From: Planctomycetota bacterium
GTDB taxonomy: Bacteria; Planctomycetota; UBA1135; GCA-002748355
Direction of reading: 5' to 3'
Length of the DNA stretch: 46,656 bases
NCBI GenBank assembly: GCA_024278315.1
Contig: JAJRTL010000043.1
Span: forward strand, 1 to 46,656
A program made the position numbers and the translations under genes. Below, one piece after another: positions 35,695-44,821 of this stretch (the first letter of the stretch is position 1; every line of letters starts with the position of its first letter). The notes below the pieces were generated by a model. That model did no database searches. It had not been told where the DNA came from and saw nothing but the letters and a program-made list of their open reading frames with translations.

Positions 35695-37341
35695 ATGACC
35701 CTATCGAATCCAGAGGAGTGGGCCTTGAAGGACAGGGCTGCGACAACCCCGGCGGTGCCGCCCCAAGCCATTCACCGGCAAGAGGGTGGATTCGCCTTGA
35801 TCCTCGTACTGCTGTGTGTGGTCCTGCTCTACATCCTGGTCGCCGAGACGGTCCTGCGGTCGGGCTTCGACCGGATGACCTCGGACAACCAGGCGGTTGA
35901 TATCCAGCTGCGGCAGTCGGCTCGCCTGGCTCTGACGATTGCCCTGCAGGAGCTGGTCGATGACCTGTCCGACGAGGCGGAAGAGGGTGGAGAAGGTGGT
36001 GGGGCCGGCGGCGGTCTGGGAGCCTTGGCCGGGGGCGCAGCGGGCTCTGGAGGAGGCTTGCCGGGTGGAGGTGGCGAGGAGGAGTCCTCGTCTCCCAAGG
36101 GAGATCACAGTCGTGATACCTGGTTCAAGCCCAAGAGCTACTACGACGACAACAACGTGAATGTGTATGGCTGGGTCGTCGACGAGAACCGGAAGCTGAA
36201 TCTCCTGTCCCTGCTGAGCAAGGATGAGGAATACGCCAAGGAGAGCCGGGAGCGCCTGGTGCGTGTTCTGGATGAGATATGGGAAGACACGGATGAAGAT
36301 CTTTCGGGTGCGGATGCCGAGGCGCTGGCACGTGGCATCCTCGACATGATGAAGGGCTATGGGCGCAACGAGGATCGGCCGAGACCGGCGCTCAAGACAG
36401 ACAAGGATGGCGTAGAAATCAGCATCCCACTCGCATTGGATGACATCATCCTGGCAGAGCAGTTCAAGCCCGAGTATCTGGACGATCGTTTCATTCAGGG
36501 CGGCGTATACCTGCCCGGTCTGCGATCGGTTCTGACGGTCTACACGGCATTGTCCAAGGTCGGTGGAGGCTCCGCGGGAGAGGGAGAAGGCGGGGGCAGT
36601 GGAACAGCAGGGGCTGGATCCACCGGAGCCGGCGGGGGAGAGTCCGGTCAGTCGGGCAGTGGGTCCTCTGAAGGCAGTGGCGGGAGTGAGGGTGAAATCC
36701 TGTCTCCCGGTGTCCGTATCAATATCAATACGGTGCCGCCGGCACTTCTGCGCTCCTTGATGAACCGTGCAGAGATTCCCGACACGGTCATCCAGGCGAT
36801 CCTCGAATACCGCAACAAGGTGGATGAGGAGGCGCGGGACGCCGCTGAGTCCGCGGCAGATGACTCGGGAGATCCCGGTCTCCTCGCCAACGATGGCAGC
36901 CAGACCGACATGCTCCAGATCTTCGAGACCTTGGATGATCTGGATGAAGTCGAGGAGTGGGACAGCCTCCCCAACTCGAAAGCCAAGAAGACTCTGAAGG
37001 CCCTGCTGACCACCCGATCCCATGTTTTCACGATCCATCTGGCGGTCGTGCACAAGCGCAATGAGGCTGGGACCGCTTTCTCGCTGCAGCGCTTTCGGGC
37101 TGTCTATGTCCGGGTGGAAGGCTCGGAGGAAGCACAGATGCAGGTTCTCGTTCCTCTGCATCGCGTGTCCGGTCTCCGGGTGGCCATGCCCGATTTTTCG
37201 GAAGAAGACGGCTTCTTGCCAGGAGACATCGATCTTTCCGGCGAGGCCGATCCCTATCGGGCGGAGGAGGAGGCGTGGAATCCTCTGCTCCTGGACTTCT
37301 ACGACCCGGCCCGACGGAATCGTTTTACCCAGGATCGTTGA
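35695..37341 (+). CDS. gspK: GspK-like minor pseudopilin with glycine-rich insertions
   Basis: 548 residues, ATG 35695 with AAGGA upstream. A 32-residue leader ends in a prepilin peptidase site GG|FALILVLLCVVLLYILVAE. Position +5 is Leu, not Glu, as in GspK tip pseudopilins. Typical GspK text follows: VYGWVVDENRKLNLLSL, and NINTVPPALLRSLMNRAEIPDTVIQAILEYR, the helix-hairpin-helix-like part. Two low-complexity Gly/Ser/Glu insertions (about residues 95-140 and 285-340) make it roughly 200 residues longer than E. coli GspK. It would cap the pseudopilus and act with the secretin next door. Confidence 0.8.
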   Translation: MTLSNPEEWALKDRAATTPAVPPQAIHRQEGGFALILVLLCVVLLYILVAETVLRSGFDRMTSDNQAVDIQLRQSARLALTIALQELVDDLSDEAEEGGEGGGAGGGLGALAGGAAGSGGGLPGGGGEEESSSPKGDHSRDTWFKPKSYYDDNNVNVYGWVVDENRKLNLLSLLSKDEEYAKESRERLVRVLDEIWEDTDEDLSGADAEALARGILDMMKGYGRNEDRPRPALKTDKDGVEISIPLALDDIILAEQFKPEYLDDRFIQGGVYLPGLRSVLTVYTALSKVGGGSAGEGEGGGSGTAGAGSTGAGGGESGQSGSGSSEGSGGSEGEILSPGVRININTVPPALLRSLMNRAEIPDTVIQAILEYRNKVDEEARDAAESAADDSGDPGLLANDGSQTDMLQIFETLDDLDEVEEWDSLPNSKAKKTLKALLTTRSHVFTIHLAVVHKRNEAGTAFSLQRFRAVYVRVEGSEEAQMQVLVPLHRVSGLRVAMPDFSEEDGFLPGDIDLSGEADPYRAEEEAWNPLLLDFYDPARRNRFTQDR

Positions 37342-37382
37342 AAGAGGACTGATCCTGCCCCAATCATGGGCTCGACGGGGCC

Positions 37383-37403
37383 AGCTCCGCCTCAGGGGCT
37401 TTT
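37383..37403 (+). terminator. Weak intrinsic terminator after gspK
   Basis: AGCTCC pairs with GGGGCT (6 bp, one G-U) around GCCTCA and is followed by TTTCTC, 41 bases past the stop. It lies in the 289-base gap before fusA, which must also hold the fusA promoter; no clear promoter boxes are seen. Confidence 0.4.
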
Positions 37404-37630
37404 CTCGATGCCCCGGTTGTGGCTGGGCACGGTATCGGTAAGATGCTTCGCCCAACTTGCTTGGGGAGGGGTCAGGCCTGTTTCACCTGCTCGTATCCAG
37501 CCGATCTCCCCATGGGGATGGGCAGGGATCTCAAGGCTGTCGTGGACGACTCCCTTTTCGGTTCCATTATTCAATTCCATTTCGACTTTCCCATAGACCC
37601 CCACGGGTTCGATCCCGTCGAGGCAATCCG

Positions 37631-39730
<2,100 letters not shown>

Positions 39731-39792
39731 TCCCTACCCAGAACCTGCTCTTGGGGCTTGATCGATGGCCCTCGGAAAGGCCGTTGGCATCC

Positions 39793-41655
39793 ATGAATCA
39801 GAACTTCTTCCAGATAGCCCTTCTCGTCGCCTTCAGCATGGTGGCCGGGAGGGCTTCTTCGATTCTGCCCCTGGGCCTCGAGGCAGCGGCCTCGGGCGAT
39901 GGCGGCTCCGCTGCCCAGGGCTCGAATCCCACGAAGGGCAGCCGGGCGAAGCTGACCTTGGTCCTCTCCGTGGATCAGTTCCGCGCGGACTACCTGGATC
40001 GTTTCGAGCCCTTCTTCGGCAAGGGCGGTTTTCGTCGCATCTTCCGCGAGGGTGTGTCCTGCAGGGACGCTTCGTACCGCTACGCCAAGACGGCCACGGG
40101 CCCCGGGCATTCCGTGATCGGGACCGGAGCCTATCCCCACCAGAGTGGCATCGTCGGCAACGCCTGGCGTGACAGGAAGACTCTCAAGAACGTCTACTGC
40201 GTTTCGGGGAGCCAGGGACCTTCGCCGGAGCGGCTGCTCGTGCCGACCCTGGCGGAGCTCTGGAAGGCTCGGTTCAAGGATCACTCGCGGGTGCTCTCGT
40301 TCTCGTTCAAGGACCGAGCTGCCATCCTGATGGCGGGAAACGGCGGGGATGGTGTCTATTGGTTCGATCCTGTCCGGGGTCGACTGGTTTCCTCCCCTTG
40401 GTTCGATCGCCGCAAGACGAGCCCGGCGAGAGAGGCATCCAAGCAATGGGCGACTGCCCTGGCCAAGGGAGGCCCAGAAGGTCGGTTCATCGATGCCTGG
40501 TTGGGCAAGACCTGGGAGGAATTGCCATGTCCGACCCAGGACCCGGCGCTCCGGAAGATCTGGGACAGCCTGCCGCCGGACGACCGCCAGGGGGAGAGTA
40601 CGCGCAATGGGTGGAAGCCCTGTTTTCCCAAGGTCTTCGCGAGAAGCCCCGGACCCCGCTACTACGCACAGGTCAAGGAGAGTCCCTTCGGCAACGAGTT
40701 CCTGATCCAGTGCTTCCTGTCCGCGATCGACTCCCATGCCCTCGAGCTGGGACGGCGCAAGGACAGCGTGGATCTCGTACTCCTGTCGCTTTCGTCGCTG
40801 GACTACGTCGGGCATGGGCATGGGCCAGATTCCCACGAGGTGAGGGACCTGTTTCTGCGGCTCGATCAACAGCTTGCGGCGCTCTTCCGTGCCCTGGACG
40901 AGAAGATTGGCAAGGGAGCGTGGACGCTGGCCCTCTCGGGTGACCATGGCGTGGGCAACACGATGGCCCGGTCGAAGAAGCTGGGGCGGATAGCCGGAGT
41001 GGTGGAGCAGCTCGTCGCTCCCAAGGGGGGTGGGAGGGTCCGTTCACGGCTTGGCGATTTCCTCCGACGGGACCTGAAGGGGAGCTTTCTCGAGGGTTTT
41101 CAGAAGCACGCCACCGAAGGGCTGGGGATGGGGCTCGTAGAGGGCCTTTGTCTGCTCAGTGACGGCGAGATCTATTTGCGGCCAGATCTGGAGAGCGTCT
41201 CAGGCATCCGGCCCGAGCAGTTGCTTCAATCCGTTGAGAAGTTCTTCGGGGCAGAACCCTATGTTCAGGCCATCTACCGCCCAGGACAGCTGAGGCATCC
41301 CAAAGAGGCCATGGCCCGCAGGGTGGCCCTCTCCTTCCATCCCGACCGATCGGGCGATCTCCTGATGATCCTGAGGCCGCATTGGCTTTGGCGGTGGCGA
41401 TCGTCGGGAGCCAGCCACGGCTCTCCCCATCCCTATGACCGGAATGTGCCCATCCTGTTTCTGGGGAGAGGCATCGCGCGAGGCGAGGCGATCTCGGGTG
41501 CGGGGATCGAGGATCTGGTTCCGACCCTTGGCAAGGCGAACGGGATTTCCAGGCAGGACACCTGGGAGGGACACGCCCTCGAGGAAGCCCTCGAACCGAC
41601 TCTTGGAGAGCCTCGTGAGGCGGCACCTGGCAAAGCCAGGAAATCGACCCGATGA
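39793..41655 (+). CDS. PafA-like alkaline phosphatase/phosphodiesterase, exported
   Basis: 620 residues from ATG 39793, which starts a signal peptide (QIALLVAFSMVAG). The alkaline phosphatase fold is clear and closest to the PafA type: LVLSVDQFRADYLDRF with the first metal Asp at 61, AKTATGPGHSVIGTGAYPHQSGIVGN with the nucleophile Thr near 102, DYVGHGHGPDS with metal ligands near 340, and LSGDHGVGN with the late Asp-His pair. The C-terminal half shows PYDRNVPILFLGRGI, also family-typical. It hydrolyses phosphate esters in the periplasm, probably with two zinc ions. It overlaps crcB by four bases (ATGA). The gene is 62 bases after fusA. Confidence 0.88.
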   Translation: MNQNFFQIALLVAFSMVAGRASSILPLGLEAAASGDGGSAAQGSNPTKGSRAKLTLVLSVDQFRADYLDRFEPFFGKGGFRRIFREGVSCRDASYRYAKTATGPGHSVIGTGAYPHQSGIVGNAWRDRKTLKNVYCVSGSQGPSPERLLVPTLAELWKARFKDHSRVLSFSFKDRAAILMAGNGGDGVYWFDPVRGRLVSSPWFDRRKTSPAREASKQWATALAKGGPEGRFIDAWLGKTWEELPCPTQDPALRKIWDSLPPDDRQGESTRNGWKPCFPKVFARSPGPRYYAQVKESPFGNEFLIQCFLSAIDSHALELGRRKDSVDLVLLSLSSLDYVGHGHGPDSHEVRDLFLRLDQQLAALFRALDEKIGKGAWTLALSGDHGVGNTMARSKKLGRIAGVVEQLVAPKGGGRVRSRLGDFLRRDLKGSFLEGFQKHATEGLGMGLVEGLCLLSDGEIYLRPDLESVSGIRPEQLLQSVEKFFGAEPYVQAIYRPGQLRHPKEAMARRVALSFHPDRSGDLLMILRPHWLWRWRSSGASHGSPHPYDRNVPILFLGRGIARGEAISGAGIEDLVPTLGKANGISRQDTWEGHALEEALEPTLGEPREAAPGKARKSTR

Positions 41656-42041
41656 CCCTGGCTCCCAGCTTGCTCTGGGTCTTCCTGGGCGGAGGCCTCG
41701 GGGCTGTGGCACGCTTCAGTCTCTCGGTCCTTCTGCGTCCCTCGACGCTGACCCAGATTCCTCTGCCGAACCTCGTGGCGAATCTTCTCGGCTGCTTCTT
41801 GATAGGTCTGCTGTCCAAGGTCTTCGAGATCCACGCCCCAGGTCGCCCGATCTGGCAGTTCTTCCTGATCATCGGATTCCTGGGAGGCTTTACGACCTTT
41901 TCCAGCTTTGGGATGGAGACCTTCCGGCTCCTGGAGAATCGGGCACAGGGGATTGCGCTGCTCTATGTCGCCCTAAGTGTCGTGGGCGGGATCCTCCTGC
42001 TCTGGGCGGGCTACGCGCTGGGGCCCAACCGCGACCTGTAG
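41652..42041 (+). CDS. crcB: CrcB/Fluc fluoride channel
   Basis: 129 residues with four membrane segments, a normal single Fluc length. Signatures: GGGLGAVARFSL at the N-terminus, NLVANLLGCFLIGLL, and the pore motif GFLGGFTTFSSFGMET. It exports fluoride and works as an antiparallel dimer. The start is in an ATGA overlap with the phosphatase gene, so translation is coupled. I see no fluoride riboswitch (no GGxGAUGG-type leader) in front of this pair. Confidence 0.95.
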   Translation: MTLAPSLLWVFLGGGLGAVARFSLSVLLRPSTLTQIPLPNLVANLLGCFLIGLLSKVFEIHAPGRPIWQFFLIIGFLGGFTTFSSFGMETFRLLENRAQGIALLYVALSVVGGILLLWAGYALGPNRDL

Positions 42042-42156
42042 CTCTGATCTACGCCTGGCAAGGGGCCTTAGCTGCGAAAGACCACATTTTCTACGGTAGG
42101 AGGGGAACATCGAACTGGGTTCCTTTCGTCCTAGTCACAGTGCTGTCGAGAAGGGC

Positions 42157-42201
42157 CGTGAAATGGCCCCCCCGCCCCCGGAAGGGGCCGGGCCCTTCAC
42201 G
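42157..42201 (+). other. Long multi-part hairpin with GGAA tetraloop downstream of crcB
   Basis: CGTGAA pairs with TTCACG, then GGCCC with GGGCC, and the apex is CCCC-GGAA-GGGG, a GNRA-type tetraloop. It begins 116 bases after crcB and could be a 3' end structure or part of a non-coding RNA. No T tract follows on either strand. The region 42202-42589 has no convincing gene; a - strand ORF is open across it but has no supporting features. A further near-perfect 8-bp hairpin (GGCTGGCC/GGCTAGCC, loop ATTC) lies at 42324-42343. Confidence 0.4.
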
Positions 42202-43130
42202 ACTCCGTTCTCCACAATCTGATATTCCTGCGTCGAGGTTTTCTTCCCCCTGGTCATCGTCCTGGTCGGTGCGCCGATCCGTGCGAGCCTCCTGGATCCC
42301 CTGATGTTCCTCGCTGTCCTCTAGGCTGGCCATTCGGCTAGCCGTTTCTGCGAAGCGTCTCAATCCTGGGAGTGGATCGACATCCTGATCCGCCAGACGG
42401 TCCGTTTCCGACATGATCTCATCGAGTCGGATCGGTCCAGTTGTTTCTGATACGGGGATCTCCTTCGAGTGCTTACGGCTAGTGGGCCACGTGTTGCCGA
42501 GTAGGCGGTTTGCAGTTCTTGCAAGTCGTTGTCTTAGTGAGCGCGTGTAGACGTAAGGCCTTGTCCGAGTTCCTGAGGCATTCCCGCGCCTTTCCTTCCT
42601 TCGCCCTCTCTCGGGCCTGTCGGAAGGGAGATGCGTGTTGCTTTGGGGTTCCCTCATTCGAATCGCCGCATTCAACCCTCCGGACTCCGTGTCTTCTCCT
42701 CACGGACCGGAACCTTCGCACGCGTTCTCCTGTGTGCACGGGGCCTCTCACCCCGCTGGTTGGATGAGTCGACCGAGTGGTCTCTTGTTTGGGCAAAGAA
42801 ACAATGGCATTTGCTTCAGGTACCGGCCTTCGTCAATGACTTCCTGTCCGGTGAAGGAAACCTCGGCTCTCTTCTCTCCTCTTTCGTGCGTTTTCCGACC
42901 GTGAGCGCTGACATCTGTCCGCGACTCGGGTGCAGAGGACCACGAAGAGGTCAGGTCTCCCGGACCCAGCCTCCCCACTCTCTCATGGGGGGCGTTCCTC
43001 CGGGACGATCGAATCTCGCGTCGCTGCAAAGGCGCGAGAGTGTTCCTGAGAGGTTTCCCGACCTCTCGCTCTTTCTCTCTGGTGCTCAGGCCTCTCCTCC
43101 TGGGCATCGCCTCTACACGCGAATGGCGAC

Positions 43131-43166
43131 CTCTGGTATTCCAGGCTCCTCTGGCTGTCCAGGCTC
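43131..43166 (+). repeat. Two tandem 18-nt mini-hairpin units
   Basis: CTCTGGTATTCCAGGCTC and CTCTGGCTGTCCAGGCTC lie head to tail and differ only in the loop. Each forms a CTGG/CCAG stem with a four-base loop, joined by GCTCCT linkers. The conserved stem and changed loop suggest duplication with the fold kept. They sit inside the candidate non-coding RNA. Confidence 0.55.
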
Positions 43167-43193
43167 CTCGTCTCCCATCCGCACTCCATGCGA

Positions 43194-43230
43194 AGGGAGG
43201 GGACCAACGGTCTCCTCCCTCTTCTCTTTT
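43194..43230 (+). terminator. Strong intrinsic terminator
   Basis: AGGGAGGGGACC pairs with GGTCTCCTCCCT (12 bp, one G-U) around the three-base loop AAC and is followed by CTTCTCTTTT. It is the clearest terminator in the window, lies 66 bases before the next start codon, and has no protein gene directly upstream. Confidence 0.75.
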
Positions 43231-43296
43231 AACCCGGACGGAGAGATACGTAGCTGTAGCCGTGCGCTGGTGAGATATGGGGGATAGATTCTGTGC

Positions 43297-44424
43297 ATGG
43301 AATCGTCGTGGGATCTGATCATCATTGGAGCTGGGCTGGCCGGCAGCTCAAGTGCATGGCACCTGTCGAAAGCCTCGGTGGGGCGGATCCTGCTGCTCGA
43401 ACAAGAGCGTCTGGCGGGCACACAGGCCACGGCGCAGAACGCAGCGATGATCCGTGCCCTCTCGGGTGAGCCTTCTCTAGCAAGCTTTGCCGAGGCTGGT
43501 CAGGCCTTCTGGAACGACCTTCCCCAGGAGCTGGAAATTCCCCATGCTTTCCGACCCGTCGGGTCGCTTCTGCTGGTTTCCGAGCCCGCTTCCCTGGCAA
43601 GGCTACAGGCCGAGGTGATCGGAGCTTCGGAGAGGGGGTTGGAGGTTTGTTGGATGCAGCCAGACGAACTCACAGAACGCTACCCGCTTCTTGGCGATTG
43701 CCCCGTCCTGGGCGCCGCCTGGACCGCGCGAGACGGCATTGCCGATCCCTCAGCCCTGAATGAAGCCTGGCTCTCTGGAGCGCGCGCGCGGGGCATTCGC
43801 ATGGACTTCTCCAAGGCCGTCAGGCGACTGGAGATCCAGGATGAGCGAGTTCGGGGCGTGTTCCTGCAGGACGGTGAGATCCTGCGGGCCAGATCCGTCC
43901 TGGTGGCCGCCGGTGCCTGGGCTGGTCAGCTTCTGGCCAAGAGTGGCCTGTCGGATCATGGGCTCAGGCCCCATCGCAGGCATCTCTTCTGCACGGTCGT
44001 GGACAGGAGGATTGCCGACGATCACCCCTTCGTCTGGCACCTGGATCGTAACGCCTATTTCCGGCCGGAGAGCGGGGGCTTCCTGTTCTCTGCTTGCGAC
44101 GAGACAGTCGTGTCCCCGGGGCCAGCCGAGACGGAACCCGGCATCGAGTCCTTTGCCCATGAACGTCTGCAATCCGTCTTTCCCTTCCTGTCCGAATTGC
44201 CTCTCAAGCGCTATTGGGCTGGCCTCCGGACCTTCGGACCACGGCCGGCGTTTCTACTGGGACCCGACGAGAGCACGCCGGGCCTTCTCCACGCCTCGGG
44301 TCTCGGAGGTCATGGGGTCACCTGTGCTCCCGAGGTGGGGCGTCGTCTGGCCCAATCCTGGGATGGGTCTTCCTGGAGCGGGGCTCGCTCGAACGGGGTG
44401 GGTGGGAGCGTTTCGACCGTCTGA
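43297..44424 (+). CDS. FAD-dependent oxidoreductase (DAO/glycine oxidase-like)
   Basis: 375 residues, start ATG 43297; the GGGGGA element is about 16 bases upstream, so the ribosome site is weak. N-terminal dinucleotide fold DLIIIGAGLAGSSSAWHL with an acidic residue at the second strand end (LLLEQE), then the DAO-family middle and ARSVLVAAGAWAGQL. The C-terminus has YWAGLRTFGPRPAFLLGPD and LLHASGLGGHGVTCAPEVG, the FAD-contacting end of D-amino-acid/glycine oxidases and sarcosine oxidases. Substrate is uncertain. It stands alone behind the strong terminator at 43194-43230, so it needs its own promoter in 66 bases or conditional read-through. Confidence 0.88.
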   Translation: MESSWDLIIIGAGLAGSSSAWHLSKASVGRILLLEQERLAGTQATAQNAAMIRALSGEPSLASFAEAGQAFWNDLPQELEIPHAFRPVGSLLLVSEPASLARLQAEVIGASERGLEVCWMQPDELTERYPLLGDCPVLGAAWTARDGIADPSALNEAWLSGARARGIRMDFSKAVRRLEIQDERVRGVFLQDGEILRARSVLVAAGAWAGQLLAKSGLSDHGLRPHRRHLFCTVVDRRIADDHPFVWHLDRNAYFRPESGGFLFSACDETVVSPGPAETEPGIESFAHERLQSVFPFLSELPLKRYWAGLRTFGPRPAFLLGPDESTPGLLHASGLGGHGVTCAPEVGRRLAQSWDGSSWSGARSNGVGGSVSTV

Positions 44425-44440
44425 CTTGAGTGCCCGAAAA

Positions 44441-44517
44441 TGGCACGCCCGGGAGGATTCGAACCCCCGACCTGCGGATTAGAAGTCCGCTGCTCTATCC
44501 AGCTGAGCTACGAGCGC
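44441..44517 (-). tRNA. tRNA-Arg (anticodon TCT)
   Basis: The reverse strand folds as a full 77-base cloverleaf: acceptor GCGCTCG/CGGGCGT (with G-U pairs), D arm GCTCAGCTGGATAGAGC, anticodon stem GCGGA/TCCGC with loop CTTCTAA (anticodon TCT at 44481-44483), T arm GGGGG-TTCGAAT-CCTCC, discriminator G and an encoded CCA. It reads AGA codons. It converges with the oxidoreductase gene, whose stop is 16 bases away. Several short + strand ORFs across it are false. Confidence 0.96.
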
Positions 44518-44690
44518 TTATTGGGTTGGATTCCCCGAGAGCCGCTAAATCCTACACGGAACCCCGATGGCGGAAAGAGGTCGGCAAAGAAAGTGGAGGG
44601 CATGGATCCACCTAAAAGTTCCCGAGCCTGCTGGGTGCATTCGTGCTAGGATCCCGACTTCTGCGGGAACTCCTTCACGGAGGGACCCCA

Positions 44691-44712
44691 CCGTGCGAGG
44701 CGGTTCGCACGG
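44691..44712 (+). promoter_or_regulatory. Perfect 8-bp hairpin upstream of the SH3-type gene
   Basis: CCGTGCGA pairs with TCGCACGG around GGCGGT, 109 bases before the start codon. A smaller CTCC/GGAG hairpin lies just before it. The 304-base gap from 44518 to 44821 has no gene and must hold promoters for the tRNA (leftward) and this gene (rightward). The element may be an operator or a leader RNA structure. Confidence 0.35.
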
Positions 44713-44821
44713 GGGTCATCCCAAGCCTTCATTCCCGGCAGTCACTCGAGCGGAGACCTTCGCTGGAAGTGGATGCCCCGGGGTTGAGCGCATGCAGAGT
44801 GGATGCTTGAAGGGAGTAAGC

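Larger units (their letters stand above)
42590..43230 (+). ncRNA. Candidate large structured non-coding RNA with CU-rich hairpin loops
   Basis: No coding frame has support across this span, but hairpins follow each other closely. Main stems: CCTTCC/GGAAGG with inner GCCC/GGGC (42594-42627, loop TCTCTC); TCCGG+TCCGTG with CACGGA+CCGGA (42679-42711, loop TCTTCTCCT); GCACGCG/TGTGTGC (42718-42737, loop TTCTCC); CGGGG/CCCCG (42739-42755, loop CCTCTCA); TTGTTT/AAACAA (42785-42804); CTCCCCA/TGGGGGG (42971-42992, loop CTCTCTCA); CGTTCC/GGGACG (42993-43007); TCTCGCG/CGCGAGA (43014-43039); GAGAGGT/ACCTCTC (43048-43067); GGTGCTCAGG/CCTGGGCATC (43081-43108, loop CCTCTCCT). The run ends in a 12-bp terminator stem, which sets the strand. 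Loops and linkers are CU-rich. The 5' end and promoter are unclear. It could instead be a very long leader for the oxidoreductase gene. Confidence 0.6.

Noticed and set aside
42091-42675. 194-codon - strand ORF and 218-codon + strand ORF (42631-43287)
   Set aside because: No ribosome site, no motif and mixed third-position use. The + strand one runs straight through the hairpin run and the terminator.
42822-42857. Possible H-type pseudoknot (ACCGG/CCGGT with CCTTC/GAAGG)
   Set aside because: The order of arms fits, but the connecting loops would be zero bases long, so the two stems are more likely alternatives.
42590-43230. RNase P RNA, tmRNA, 6S RNA or intron identity for the hairpin region
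   Set aside because: None of the conserved cores (GAGGAAAGTCC, the tmRNA tRNA-like ends, intron domain V) is present on either strand.
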